Assembly: GCF_002078875.1 (NCBI RefSeq)
Contig: NC_034412.1
Location: forward strand, 77,502,136 to 77,566,135
Source: Numida meleagris
Lineage: Eukaryota; Chordata; Aves; Galliformes; Numididae
DNA length: 64,000 bases
Reading direction: 5' to 3'
A program made the translations under genes and the position numbers. This document shows, piece by piece, positions 11,761-24,206 of this stretch (position 1 is the stretch's first letter; each line of letters opens with the position of its first letter). Below the pieces are notes generated by a model, which did not search any database, was not told the origin of the DNA, and was given only the letters and a program-made list of their open reading frames with translations.

Positions 11761-13694
11761 GTAGCGTTACAGGTGAGTTGTTGCAAAGGAACATGGGAGT
11801 TTTATTTTCTGTTAGATTTTTGTTTTGCTTTTTTTACAGAATCCTTTAGTTTCAAGGAAATATTTTAGTATTAAAAATGAACATTATCAGCTTAGTATTA
11901 CATAATAAATTCCTAATCTGCTCTTTAAAGCTGTATCATCTGTAATATATATTAATTTCTTTTGGTATATACTGTCCTTTTAAATAAATCAAATACATAA
12001 ATAAAATTACCTTCCAAATAACTTTCCTTTTCTCTAGCTGATCATATACGTCATCATACTTGTCTACATTATTATGACTTCTTCCCAGTGGTATCTCCTA
12101 TATTTTGATTTTAAGATGGCATGCTTCCTATTAAATGTAAGAAGCAATGGAGTACACTTTACAGATAGAGTCCTTTAAAATATATTCTTTCAGTTCCTGG
12201 AAGTACAAAAATCATGCCTCTTAACTTTACCTTCTACTATTCTATGCATTGCCCAACTTGACTGGAGAGTGCGTACAGGGTACAGCCATGATGGTTTAGT
12301 CTTTGCTTAGGTAATAGCCTTATTTTTCTGAAAAAAAGATTTTATTTTATTTTCACTTTGTTTCAAAAACATAGAAAAGTCATTTAGTGTGCATCTGTTT
12401 ATACATGGGTGTGAACATATTTAAACTTGAAAATGAAAAATTACACTACACAGAACTTTGGAGCCAAAACTTTGGCTAATATGTATGCTTCTGTTAGGCT
12501 ATTTTATCTGGGTTTTCTAGCTAGATCAAGGTCAAAACTGGAGGTGTTGGCGTAGAGTGCTTTCCCTTTTCTGTTATTTCTTCTTTGACTTCTCCCCTCC
12601 CCCAATCAAATTTTGAATGATTCATTTGGCTTTAAGAAGTCTTGCAAGTACTTAATTAGCTTCTGTGGAATTACGTACTTATCACCAAACATTAAAAGCT
12701 TCCCAGTCAAATCCCTAGTTAAAATAATAACTTAAAAAGTTTTAAGCAGCCTACTAATTTGTTGAAAAACTAAACACATATCAAAGCTGCAAAGAGGCTT
12801 ATACTGTAAGTATGTTAATTCAACAAAAAAGAAAATGATCTAATTACCAGTATTACTCATCCTAACTTTTTGATAGTCTGTTCAGTAGGTGCAGGCATCC
12901 AGTATGGTGTTTCTATACTACTTCTTCACTGTTATCATCTCATAAACATTTATGGACTACATAGCCAATATATAACGTCTGTGGTCTACATCGTATTTAT
13001 ATGTTTAATGTCCTCACATTCAGAAATGTACATAGTCATCATTTTGAATGACTTTAGAGATGGAATAGTAAGCTTCAAAAATTGTAAGCACATGTTCTTT
13101 CAGCTACTATTGTCTTTGAATAAGACCTATGCTATTCATTACCATCAGCTAAGCCTCTCATGTAATATGCTTGAACTTTCATTAGTACTTATAAGTAGAG
13201 AGATCAGTGTTTTGGAAAAAAATTTTGTATTGCATTCAAAAACTTCCAACTCATGTTTTCAGTTTTCAGAAGGAAAAAAAAGCAAAATACAGGAACTTGT
13301 TAATTTTAAGCATGGTTTAGGCTAAAAAAGAAAACAGTAATAAGAAACATGACAGCACCTAAATGTAGGTTTTCCAGCACTTACTGACACTTTTGAAAAA
13401 GGCGTCTGAGAAATGAAAGAAAACACTAGTAAGACCATTTTAATCCTAAACTATTTTTAGCATATTTATGCTAAAATGTGGATAATAACAAAAAAAAAGT
13501 TTGTTTTTTTTTTATTCAGCATCATAATCAGAGAGCATGAGAAAATAACAAAATTACAAAATCACTAATTTTGTTAAATTTATTGACTGGTAAGCCAAAA
13601 ATATTCATGCGTGGTGCTTTATATTTAAACTGAGTGACACATTGCTAGACAAAGCACATTTCTCTGAAGTACACAAAATATATCCTGTATTCAA
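11761..13694. other. Unique A+T-rich stretch
   Basis: No recognised gene. A 151-codon open frame at 12,870-13,325 (plus) is the longest in the window that lies outside a repeat. It has a hydrophobic N-terminal half and no recognisable motif, with A+T-rich codons like its surroundings. I treat it as chance. Confidence 0.45.
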
Positions 13695-13829
13695 AGAATC
13701 ATAGAATTGCTCAGGTTGGAAAGGACCTTCAAGATCATCAAGTCCTACTGCAACCTAGCCATACTGCTCTAACAACCCACTGCTAAATCATGTCCTTGAG
13801 CACCACATCCAAATGGCTTTTAAACACAT

Positions 13830-14340
13830 TCAGGGATGGTGACTCAACCACCTCCCTGGGGAGCCTGTTCCAGTGCTTAACAACACTTCCTGGAAAGAAG
13901 TTTTTCCTGCTATCCAACCGAAACCTCCCGTGGTGCAACTTGAGGCCATTTCCCTTTGACCTGTCACCAGTGAGAAGAGACCAGCCCTGCTCTCACTGCA
14001 ATCACCTTTCAGGTATTTGAAGAGAGCAATGAGGTCTCCCCTCAGCTTCCTCTTCCCCAGACTAAACAGCCCCAGTTCCTTTAGTCTCTCCTCATAGGGC
14101 ATATTCTCCAAGCCCTTCACCAGCCTTGTTGCCCTTCTTTGGACCTGCTCCAGCACTTCAATGTCCTTTCTGTACTTGGGCGCCCAAAAATGAACACAGT
14201 ACTCAAGGTGAGGCCTCATCGATGCCGAGTACAGGGGCAGGATTACTTCCCTAGCCCTGCTCACCACACCATTCCTGATCCAAGCCAGGATGCCATTGGC
14301 CTTCTTGGCCGCCTGTGGACACACTGCTGGCTCAAATTCA
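13830..14340 (-). pseudogene. CR1 ORF2 C-terminal domain remnant (downstream frame)
   Basis: Continues the upstream frame after a frameshift. It contains [39 protein letters not shown] and '[11 protein letters not shown]', all standard C-terminal CR1 ORF2 blocks. It loses register again near 13,970, where the product becomes non-CR1-like. It is non-functional. Confidence 0.8.
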
Positions 14341-14805
14341 GCTGACTGTCCACCAGCACACCAAGGTCCCTTTCTGTCAGGCAGCTTTCTAGCCACTCCT
14401 CCCCAAGCCTGTAGGGTTGCCTGGGGTTGTTGTGACCAAAGTGCACGACCTGACACTTGGCCTTACTGAAACTCATATGGTTTGCCTTGGCCCATCGATG
14501 CAGTCTATCCAGGTCCCTCTGTAGTGCCTTTCTACCCTCTGGCAGATCAACACTCCCTCCCAACTTTGTGTCATCTGCAAACTTACTGAGGGTGCACTCA
14601 ATCCCCTCATCAAGATCATTGATAAAGATGTTGAGTAGAAGAGGCCCTAGCACTGAGCCCTGGGGGACACTGCTCATGACTGGCCACCAACTGGATTTAA
14701 CTCCATTGACCACAACTCTCTGGGCCCGGCCATCCAGCCAGTGTTTCACCCAGCAGAGTGTATGCCCATCCAAATCATGGGCAGCCAGCTTCTCCACAAG
14801 GATGA
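14261..14805 (-). pseudogene. CR1 ORF2 reverse transcriptase remnant (upstream frame)
   Basis: A broken reverse-transcriptase gene of the CR1 element. Visible motifs in order are PQGSVLGP (template/primer handling), FINDLDEG, the catalytic FADD and '[10 protein letters not shown]'. Later blocks [13 protein letters not shown] and [18 protein letters not shown] belong to the thumb region. The frame then runs out of register near 14,300, where the downstream frame takes over. The endonuclease and the first third of the reverse transcriptase are missing because of 5' truncation. The apparent N-terminus beyond 14,805 (a lysine-rich stretch) is flanking DNA and not part of the element. Confidence 0.85.
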
Positions 14806-17800
14806 AGAATTTTTTTTTCTTTTCGTTTTGTTGTATTTCTTTGCTTCGTGTGTTGTTTTTTTCCAATGAGCAACTTTTGATTATCTCATAGGAAATATTG
14901 CCAAATAGTACAGACTCATCATTGTCACTGTCCTACAAATCTTGCTGCTTTGAGTACCTTCCTAAATACTATTTCTTGGTATATACTGTTTTCTACTTGA
15001 GAAACAGGTTAATTAACAAGTTTGATATTAGCAAAGAGGCAAAGAAGGGGGAAAAGTCTCCTTTTAATATAACATTGCTCAGTTCTCCCTGAGCAGAGAG
15101 GATCTTCAGCTTTTTATTATGAACTTTCACAATAAATCTATTCAGTACAGTTACTAAAAATGTGTGAAGGCTGATCTCAGACTCTGTGAACATGGAACTG
15201 CCAAAAATGTGTTTGGTCACTTGCAAAGAATGCAATTTAGAGCTTTGGACAAACAATTTCATAGTAAATCCTCCTCTCTTAGGGAAAACAGAACAAAACA
15301 ACCTTCAGTCCCTCTAAAACAAACAAATCAAACCCTACAGAAAAAAAATCCTTTACAAAATCTATTTTTACCAAATTTCTTTTAATGGGAGTTTAGATCA
15401 GGAAACTGACCTGTTAAAGAGACATCAGAATCTGCTTTTCAGAATGCCCATTCTGTAAATCATTATTCTACAACTGTGTTTCAGCTTAATTTATGTTAGT
15501 CATGAAAGAAACTTCCTGATGTCAGGTCTGGCTGTGTGTTGGGTTGTGCAAGGGGATCAAGCTGTGCTACTGTTTAGGATCTCTGCCAAACAAATGACAT
15601 TTCCCAGGAACATAAGCAGAATTTTAAGAAGTTGTCTTTGTTCTTCTTAAACGGTAGGGTTAAAGGGAACCTAAGGAGAAGATGAAGAAGAGAGAAGGCA
15701 TAACTTGACAGTAGTACATAGCTGCTAAGAAGGAAAATAACATCTGAGCAGGGAACATGATTACCTTTAAGAATAAACTAAGAAAAATATTGGTAGGTCT
15801 TCTGCAGAAAGCTTAAATTTCTATTTTAAACTGTAAGATACTTAGAATATCTTTTAAGACAAGTTTTTTAAAATATTTAGCAGCACTGTTCAAGCTGCTC
15901 AGAAAACCAAGACTAGCTTCAGAGTTTGCATGGAGGCAAAATGCAGTGCCCTGCGAGGGAGAACAGTTGCAAAGATGACACCATAATGAAAGTTTTAAAA
16001 CTCATCTGCAATTTAAGTTTTGAATATTAATTGCATAATTTAACTTTCTGAATTTGTCTTTTTTTAATTAAAGAGCTCCAATAAATCTGTGTTTGAATTG
16101 AGACAGACATTAATTGATTCCTTTTTGAATCTGAAGTGAATATAGCTTAAACAAATTAATACCCAAGGAAGGACAAGACCTTCATGAATCAGAACATGAG
16201 CTAATCTTTGACTCAAAAAGAAACTGAAGTAAATTTTATAAGAGTTTATTAAAAATTTGATGACTTCAGCAGTTTATAGAGGCTTTCAAGTCAACCTGGC
16301 TTCCTGTTTCTAATGTCAAAATAAATGATTAGATTATCTGGCCTTACATTTTGCATAATGTAGACTACTGTGCTTCAGTCCTGTATGAAAATTAAGGAAT
16401 AAAACAATTCAATTCTTCAGAAGATTAAACTCTGTGACACTGGTAAGAAAAAAAAATAGATAAAAAATTTATCATTTCTAGATTATTCTTCAACTAATCT
16501 TTTACATCATAAACAAAAGTTAGAAATTCTGTCACTAAATAGAGCTGTGAGCCTGAGCTGAAGTCAGGACTTCCAATTTTATGGCTTGGAAGATTACACT
16601 TGTAGTAGAAAGGAGAGTTTTGCATTATTCATTGTCACAACATCACATGTATTTATTTACCATCTGCACATCTATTTAAATGTCATTTCTGAGCTGAAGA
16701 TGAGACACAGTATACGCTTAGAAATTACTGACTCTAAGAAGTTATACTTCTGTCCTCAAGATGTTGGGTTGTCTCCCACACCTTGACAGGTGTAAACTCT
16801 AACTCCTACCCAGAAGGTAGCACATGGCTCACACCCACAAAGCAGAGATTGCTTTATTACTGGTCCTCAACACGCATAAGAAGCTCAACTTTCCAGAGCA
16901 TGGAACTGCTCCTTCCCACAGAAATACAAGATTCTTGTGGCAAAGATAAAGTAATCATCCTGCAATCAGAAAACTCTGAAAAAAGTACACAATATCAATC
17001 TGTAAATTTAATAATGAATAATCTTCTTTGGTAGGAAAAGAAACATCAGTCTACTAGTAATACCAAGATGTTGAAATGCTGTAACTACATAGTATTTTCA
17101 GATAACTATTTTTTGTGTTATGTTTGACAACATTGCATAATATGTAACATAGCAGATTTGCATATTTCTAATGTTTGGTATTAAAATCTGCTAAAAGAAA
17201 TCTGTAAATTAAAGATGATGAAAAATAAAAGATTGGCAAGAAGTAACAAATACAGCTAAAGATCATAATTCAGGCAATGGAAAACCCAACTCTCAACAAT
17301 TTTGGGTTTCAGTGAGAATTTATAGTTATGACTCATGAAAATCTACTCACCTGCTATCCCTCATTATCCATCATAATAACCCAGGGGACACAATGACAAG
17401 TAAAATAATTGAGGGAAGTTAAAAAAAAAAATGTGGCTATGACCTACGGAAAAAAAATAAACCAAAAAATACTATGGAAGAATTATGTCAGTTATAATCT
17501 CTTTTATAAAGGTGCATCTTTGTGGAACTTTTTAAGCAGACCTCTGGTTATGAAACAACACTGATTATGAAATACTTCGTATGTGAGACCCTTCTAGACA
17601 AGTCAGGACCAAAACCAAAATTTTAAATGAATTGTCTTTTTATGTGTAATTTATAATCACATAGATTGCAAATGAAGAAAGTAATTCAATAGCTTATTCT
17701 ATATAAATTGATAAGGAATTAAAGGTTCTGCAAGTAGACAATGTGAAAAAAAATCACCAAATCTCATGAAACAAAGAAAATAGATTTTAGAGATGTAGTA

Positions 17801-19066
17801 AAAAGGATAATTTACATTTATCAGTTAACGACAGATTAAAGGACTCACTAGATCTTTTTGTTCAGTTTGCTTCTAGGGCATAATTTCTAGTGTGTGAGAG
17901 AAAAGCTTTCCCTATTATACAGTATAACATTTCCCTTTCAAGTAATTGAGGAACATGAACAGCCAAAATATATAATTCTTACAAGGTAACAAACTTTAGT
18001 AGCCTTTCTGTCACCATGTCTTGATGATGATTTGAAGCAACAGAAGCTGTTCCATGCAATAAAGAGTTTTCTTCTGAAAGCTCTGTAGTGAGTTCTTTTT
18101 GTTCCTTGTCTTCTTTACTTGCTCAAAAGAGAATAGATGACACAAGATGAAAGTAAGAGAAAGGGCATCCACTGAAATTAAGAGGTGACATCAGAATGTT
18201 GCTGCTTTCTTCACAAGGAACATTTTACAATATTCTTTCCACAGTATCACTAGACATGTGAGACTACCTTTCTGGGTGCTCCAGATGGACTTTTGCTGCA
18301 TGGATTTAATTAGTTATCATCCCTTCATTGGTTCAATACTTTTATGGATGATATCAGGACATCTTAAGTTCATGAATTTTAATAATTCTAATAAATATGC
18401 AATGTGGTGAGAGCAGCCTGTGGATCAAAGATTTAGAACACCCTTCAAGTTCAGGTTTAATTCTTGAAGTTTTTTTCTTCCCAAAATGCCCCTCTCTTCA
18501 TAAGAGAAACTTCATAGAGGTGCACTTTGCTTAGGTAGCTATTTTAAACACATACCTGAAAGCTTACTTAAAAATTTTAACTATTTTTTTTTTACCATTA
18601 CAATGTCTCCTAAAAACATAATTATGTTCTCAAACCTTATTGTGTATGCTCAACTCAAAAAGCCCTCTTACTGGGAAAAATGAAATGGTCAAAGTTTTCT
18701 GAGAAATTGGTTTGTGTTTTAGCAGTGCTTATGCATTAAAACTCATATTTACACTCCTTCAGATACTTTATATTTATTTCTCTCTCGCTCCTTTTTTTTT
18801 TTTTTTTTTTTTTACCTGAGGACTATCCCGCAGTGAAGGAGAAAATTTATTATGACTCAGAAGAAATGACAAAATCAGTTTGAAATTCGAACAATATTAC
18901 AGATCTCAGACAGTTTCTCTAGAAGTCAAAACTTAAGGTACACCTAATCACGCTAAGCTTTTTTATTCTTCTTATTAATCTGGGCAGGTCATAGGTTATA
19001 CAGATTTTTTCTTGAGGATTGAAGGCTGTCCCTTGACTGCAAAACAAGGAATTTACATCTGAGAGG
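14806..19066. other. 4.3-kb unique stretch
   Basis: No gene recognised. Open frames at 14,898-15,092, 15,164-15,385, 16,586-16,786 and 16,783-17,034 lack recognisable motifs. There is a 22-base T run at 18,792-18,813. Confidence 0.5.
18792..18813. repeat. T homopolymer, 22 bases
   Basis: An uninterrupted T run; no adjacent retroposed sequence recognised. Confidence 0.9.
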
Positions 19067-20026
19067 TGAGTATTTGGGTTTACGTGGCAGGGTTTTTGAA
19101 GCAGGGAAGCTGCAGGAGTGGCCTCTGTAGGAAGAGCATGGAAGCTGTGCAGCATTAGATAAGCTGGCTCCAGAAGGGACCTGCTGCTGGCCAAAGCTGA
19201 GCCACGAGCAATGCTATCTGCAACTTTGTGAGAGCAGATTTAAGAATGGCAAAAAAAAAAAAAAAAAAAATCTACTGCAACTAGGAGAGAGGTGTGAGAA
19301 CATTTAGAGAGAAACAATCCCCCCAGCACCAGTGTTGGCACAGAAGGAAGGCAGGCGGTGACCTAGATGTGGAGCAGACATTCTCTGCACCCCATGGTGG
19401 AGCAGGCTGTTCCCCCACAGTCCGTGGTCACCACACAGAGCAGATCTCCCCATGCAGCCATTCAGGAGCCTGCAGTGCAGGAGGGGATGTGGCCTGAAGG
19501 CCGCAGCCCATGGAGAGCTCCCAGGGGAGCAGCTCCAGGCCAGAACTGCAGTCTGTGGAGAGGAACCCTGACAGGGCAGCTGCCACCTGTGGGGACTATG
19601 TGCACCTGAAGGGTGCACCCTATGGTACAGACTCACATTGGAGTAGTTCTTGAAGAACGTCACACTGGAGCAGAGGAAGAATGCAAAGTTAAAGGAGCAG
19701 CAGAGACAAAACATTACAGACTGACTATAAATCCATTTGTTTCCCTGCACTGCTTGGGAGGGGCAGGAAGTAGAAGAAGGTGGATGGAGAAGGTGGTGGG
19801 TTTTGTTCGCTTTCAGGTCTCACTGCTCTACCATTACTAATTGCTAATAAATTGAAATAACCTTCCCCAAGATGAGTCTTTTTTCTTTTTCTGTGACAGT
19901 AACTGATAAGTGATCTCCTTATCTCAGACTATGAGATTTTCTGATATATTTTCTCCTCCCCCTTTTCTCTTGAGATGAGAGAATGTGGAGGCCACCTGTG
20001 TCCAGCCAAGATCAACTCACATAACA
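19067..20026 (+). mobile_element. ERV LTR (family A), nearly full length
   Basis: About 960 bp matching a well-known avian LTR type. The 5' end resembles TGTATTGGGTTTGCGTGGC. A TTTAAGAA-type TATA region precedes an A run (19,251-19,270). The middle (about 19,370-19,620) carries degenerate repeated units around 'GGAGCAGnCTG'. AATAAATT (19,848 region) is followed by 'AAGATGAGTCTTTTT', and the 3' end is CCAGCCAAGATCAACTCA...CA. Imperfect target-like flanks (GAGAG at 19,061; GAGAA at 20,027) are suggestive only. No viral genes adjoin it, so it is a solo LTR. Open frames at 19,294-19,497, 19,304-19,750, 19,367-19,609 and 19,613-19,840 are LTR shadows. Confidence 0.8.
19251..19270. repeat. A homopolymer, 20 bases
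   Basis: Lies inside the family A LTR, where this family usually has an A-rich tract. Confidence 0.9.
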
Positions 20027-22709
20027 GAGAATTGACTTCTAGCTGATAAAGAGATTATAAATATGAAGAATGATTGTACGTAAGTTGTTTGATGAGTTAA
20101 GGCTCTTTGTTTGTTTGCCTGTTTTCTGACTTTCACTTTATAGTAAGTGAATACTCACAGATAGCACAATACTTGAATGTCTCCTGAACTTGAACTTACA
20201 AGATTCCTGTGAGTTACATTCATTTTATATATGTAGAAATTGTAGACACCTATGACATAATTAAGTCTTGTAAAAGTCTAGGTTAGAATGTTGGTATTCT
20301 AAGTGTTAGATCTCTGACTTAGAATATCAGCATCTCTCAAAACAAAATTAATGCAGAGCTTTAATTCTGAAGTTGGTAGTAGTGTTCACTCTTTGCTGAC
20401 TGAAAGAATACTTAGGAATAGTTGCAAAACCTAGAAAGCTACAGATATGATATAATAAGAAGGGAATCTTGATATATAGTTTCATAAAATATCCTGTGTA
20501 AAAACCAAATGGTCTTAAATACGTCTGTTACAGCTTATGCATTGGCCTCATTCCAGCCATTCCTGAAGAGAATCACCAGAGCACATAAACATTTGCAGCT
20601 GGAAGAAGGTAGTAATGGTCAAAGATCAACCAACCATCAAGTTATTAGCAGATATAGGATTGTTTAAAGAGGATATTTTTGATGAAAATTCACACTGAAA
20701 AATGTAATTTGTCTTCAGAATCAACAAACTTCTTATTATACATTAAATCTGGGATTTTATTAGTGGAATTCACATTTGTACAGCAACCTAGTACGGAACT
20801 TGGTATAATACCAGTACCTTCCTCTTCCACCTTTTCCTCATTTGCTCCCACAACAAAAGAACTACGTGAACACTATTATAAAGAGCTGATAGAATTAGGG
20901 AAGAGGAGATGTGGCCTTCTTGGCTCTTAATAAGATACAAGAACACAATAATTCTGCCATTCCTATGTTCCTATCTTCTACACTCAAATCTTTCCGTGAA
21001 GCCTGTCACTGTTTCTTCCATATCATGCCTCCAAAATGGTTCTCTAAAAATCATTTCTATTTTATAACTCCTCCTTCCCCTGCATATTTACTAAACGCTG
21101 ACATTCTTTTTGATTGAGATGTTCACATTAATATTTTCAGAATTAAGTATTGGAAAAATAAATAACATTGCTTATCTTTGATATTTCCTTTTGAAAACTT
21201 GTCTTCTGGTTTAATTATGGATAAATAAAGAAATTATACTGCATTGATATACAAAATAAATATGAATGAGCATGAATTTATTTCATAATTTTTGAAGCTT
21301 TTTCAAAATTTGCTTAATAATTTACTTCATAAAAGTAAGACAAACTGCTTCATATCTTTCTAAATAATATCCTGCCCAACAAGTACCTTCATTTGTAAAA
21401 TTTCCATTATCTAACCAGGACTTACATTAACAAACAAAAGTATAAATAGGAGCCAGAGTCTCAATAAAAAGAAGGTAAAAAATATCCTGAAATATTTTAC
21501 TTTTTTAAAAAGAAAATAAAAATCATCCCTGAAACACACACTCCCTATGTCTTCTAGAAAGCTCACTCCTTGTTTTCAGGATTATTTTACAGATATTTAT
21601 TTTGTTATGATAAGCACAACAAAATACCAAGATATTATGAAGATCAGTCATACACAAACAAGAAAAACAAGGTGAAAGAATTACAGAAGGAAGTATGACT
21701 TTCCTTTTTTTTCCATTTCATTTCCTCCATTGTCAAAGCTTCAAATTGTACACAAGGTACTTCTTTAGTAACTATGTTTAGTCACATCTAAAATATCAGC
21801 TAGGCAGTATTTTGTGCAGAACATGGAGCACACTGGAAGGACAGAAAAGGAAGATCTAGGATGCATACATTTTAGTTATTTCTAGCATAGATTGCCACCA
21901 TAATTTGGAAAATTATATTTTATTCTTAATTGTTTGAAAGTTATTTGAAATACTGTGCTTGTTCAGTGGAGAATAGAAAAAATGACAGCACAGTAGAGTC
22001 TCTGACAATTGCTTCAGACGTCATAGAATTTCACAGAAAGCATTACAAACCACTCTTTTAGAAGTGCAAGCTATGATCAGCATATCTCATCACTTCTATA
22101 AAAGCGCTAAATATATATAATACATGCTAAATATCCTGAAAGTCCTTAGCTTGTGTTGCTAATGATAAACTGCATATGCACAATCTTTCTAAAGTTTTAC
22201 CTGTGACAACAGGACTGCCTAGCAGTGAAGAAGTAACCAAGTTACCTCAGGCATGGATTACTTAACTAACACAGGCATTACATGACATCAGGAATAGAAG
22301 TAAATGAGCCTGCACTAAGAGCTGTGAATCTGAGATTAGATTGCCCTCGCAGCTAACAGAGGTTGTTTAGATCTAATTTGGGTTCATCTAAATAGCACTA
22401 CATTACTGTAGTTGCTGTACAGATAGCTAGTATACAGGAAACCTATGTAATACAATGTGTTTCTTAAATAGAGCGTATTTCAGGCTATGACCAAGATCCC
22501 AGGCAAGGGCTATTACAGCAGCATAAGGGAACAGAAACAGATGCACAGTGGACTGCATTGGATCACATTGAACAATATTTCTGCATGTATTTAAATAAAT
22601 CCTGGAGAAATCCTCATTTCGTACTCCTTTATTCTATCTGGTGTGCAATGAATCCATATCAAGATGTTTTCAACTTGATTTCTAAGTGTTTATTCAGCTG
22701 CTACCTTGA

Positions 22710-22735
22710 CAATAAATCACATTTGTGATTTATTG
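22710..22735. repeat. Perfect 12-bp inverted repeat with 2-base loop
   Basis: CAATAAATCACA and TGTGATTTATTG are exact reverse complements separated by TT. This could form a cruciform or an RNA hairpin; no family was recognised. Confidence 0.9.
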
Positions 22736-23164
22736 AAGAAAGTTTTCCTCCTCTGTTTTTTGAAAATGAGGTGTGAAGGCATGAAGAACTACAATTGAAT
22801 TAAATTTTACAGCCTACATTTAAAAAATGTAGAATAAATCTAAAGAATATAAGAAATAATTATGAAAAAACATGACAGCAGAGAGCTACCCACTTTGTGT
22901 AGGGTCCTCAGCAAGATCTACAAAAATTGAAGGACAGTTATGGTTATCTTAGGTCTGGGAAAGACTGAATCAGTGATAGCAGCCTGTTACTCCTTGAAGA
23001 AATGTAACTCAAGTTCTTAGTAGTGGTAGAGAGTATGAGAAGAAGTAGTAATGGTAACAGCTTGAGGCTTAGGAAGATCAGATAGGACCTGTAGGAAAAT
23101 TTTCTTCAATAAGAGATATTTTAGTGATGAAACAAATTAACTAGTGGTCATGTAATCTGCTTTC

Positions 23165-23190
23165 TTGTTGTTGTTTGTTTGTTTGTTTTT
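23165..23190. repeat. (TTG)/(TTTG) simple repeat
   Basis: TTGTTG passes into three GTTT units and a T run. Confidence 0.8.
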
Positions 23191-24206
23191 CCATTTGGTT
23201 TGTTTTGCTTTCTTTTCTCCAAGATTTGGCTAGTTAAATCTATGGCTTAACTAATTTAGTCCTAGTAACAGTTGTGATTTAAGAAGAAAGTTGTTCTGGT
23301 TAACAACAGTAAAGCACTTCTGGATATCCTAATTTCTATGATTATGTGAGTACTTTTATTGATTTTGGTAGATAAGATTGCTAATGCTAGTGTATCAATT
23401 TTAATTAGATAATACCTTCAGGTTCAGCTTTCCCCAACTTGTTCAGATACTACTGTAAAACAGGTACCAAACTAGCTTATTACTATTTTATTCTCATGTT
23501 CTATAACTTACTAATGTCTGCAAACAGATTAATGACTAGATTCAGTTGAAATGATTCAGCTTCTTACTCAGCTTAAGTTCAGATAATTTCACATTTTAAA
23601 AAAGCTTATAATTCACAAAACAATTCTTATAATTTTTGAATGCATAAGTTTATGAATTCCATCTGTTCTTAAATGCTGTAAATGTTTCTTTCTAACCCAT
23701 AGCTCTGTGTCTCTTTTAGCTATTAATTTGGTATGTGAAACTATCACATCATGATTCTCCACTGGTATTCTGTCTATCAGAGTGAACTTGTTCTGCTCAT
23801 AGTGGTTGGCATTATAACCTGCTTTGCCTCTGGAGGTATTCATTGATTCATTTTCTTTTCCCAGCCTGTTCTCAGATTGTCAGTATTGTTTCTTAATCTA
23901 GTTCATATGGACAGTGAAAGTCTCTGTGGTTTAGCTTTCTCTGAGAAAGATATATGCAGCCAGCCACATAGAAATCCAAGGAGAACTGCTCAGAGTTATA
24001 AATCCTCAAATGTAATCTAGTCTAATGGAGACACTGAAACAACCTTTATCTATTCTACTGCTTTATAGTCATTGACACTGTAATTCCTTTTGTCTTCCTA
24101 AATCCAAAACAGTGACCTCATATCTGAGAAGGAGGATTCAAATATGCATATTCACCACAGGTCCACAATTCAAATCAGCCATTACTTTTTAATGAATTTA
24201 AAACTT

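Larger units (their letters stand above)
13695..14805 (-). mobile_element. CR1 LINE, 5'-truncated, antisense
   Basis: A 1.1-kb CR1 with its 3' end at 13,695 (AATCATAGAAT remnant of the terminal microsatellite) and 5' truncation near 14,805. On the minus strand it encodes the C-terminal half of ORF2: reverse transcriptase from about '[19 protein letters not shown]' through the catalytic FADD (14,570-14,581), then the C-terminal domain with PHLEYC. A frameshift near 14,300-14,340 splits the frame in two. It is moderately young: long open stretches and a conserved catalytic motif. A T-rich run just beyond the 5' end (14,811-14,880) is not CR1. Confidence 0.93.
20027..24206. other. 4.2-kb unique A+T-rich stretch
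   Basis: No gene recognised. It holds a perfect 12-bp inverted repeat at 22,710-22,735 and a (TTTG)n tract at 23,165-23,190. The open frames at 20,679-20,930 and 20,911-21,117 have no recognisable domain. Confidence 0.5.

Noticed and set aside
12870..13325. 151-codon open frame (plus), longest outside a repeat
   Set aside because: A+T-rich codons like the surroundings, no recognisable domain, no visible promoter or splice context; a run this long can occur by chance in 64 kb of six frames.
14457..14891. 144-codon plus-strand frame
   Set aside because: Antisense of CR1 reverse transcriptase; the other strand carries the FADD motif.
19294..19840. Four overlapping open frames
   Set aside because: They lie wholly in the noncoding family A LTR.
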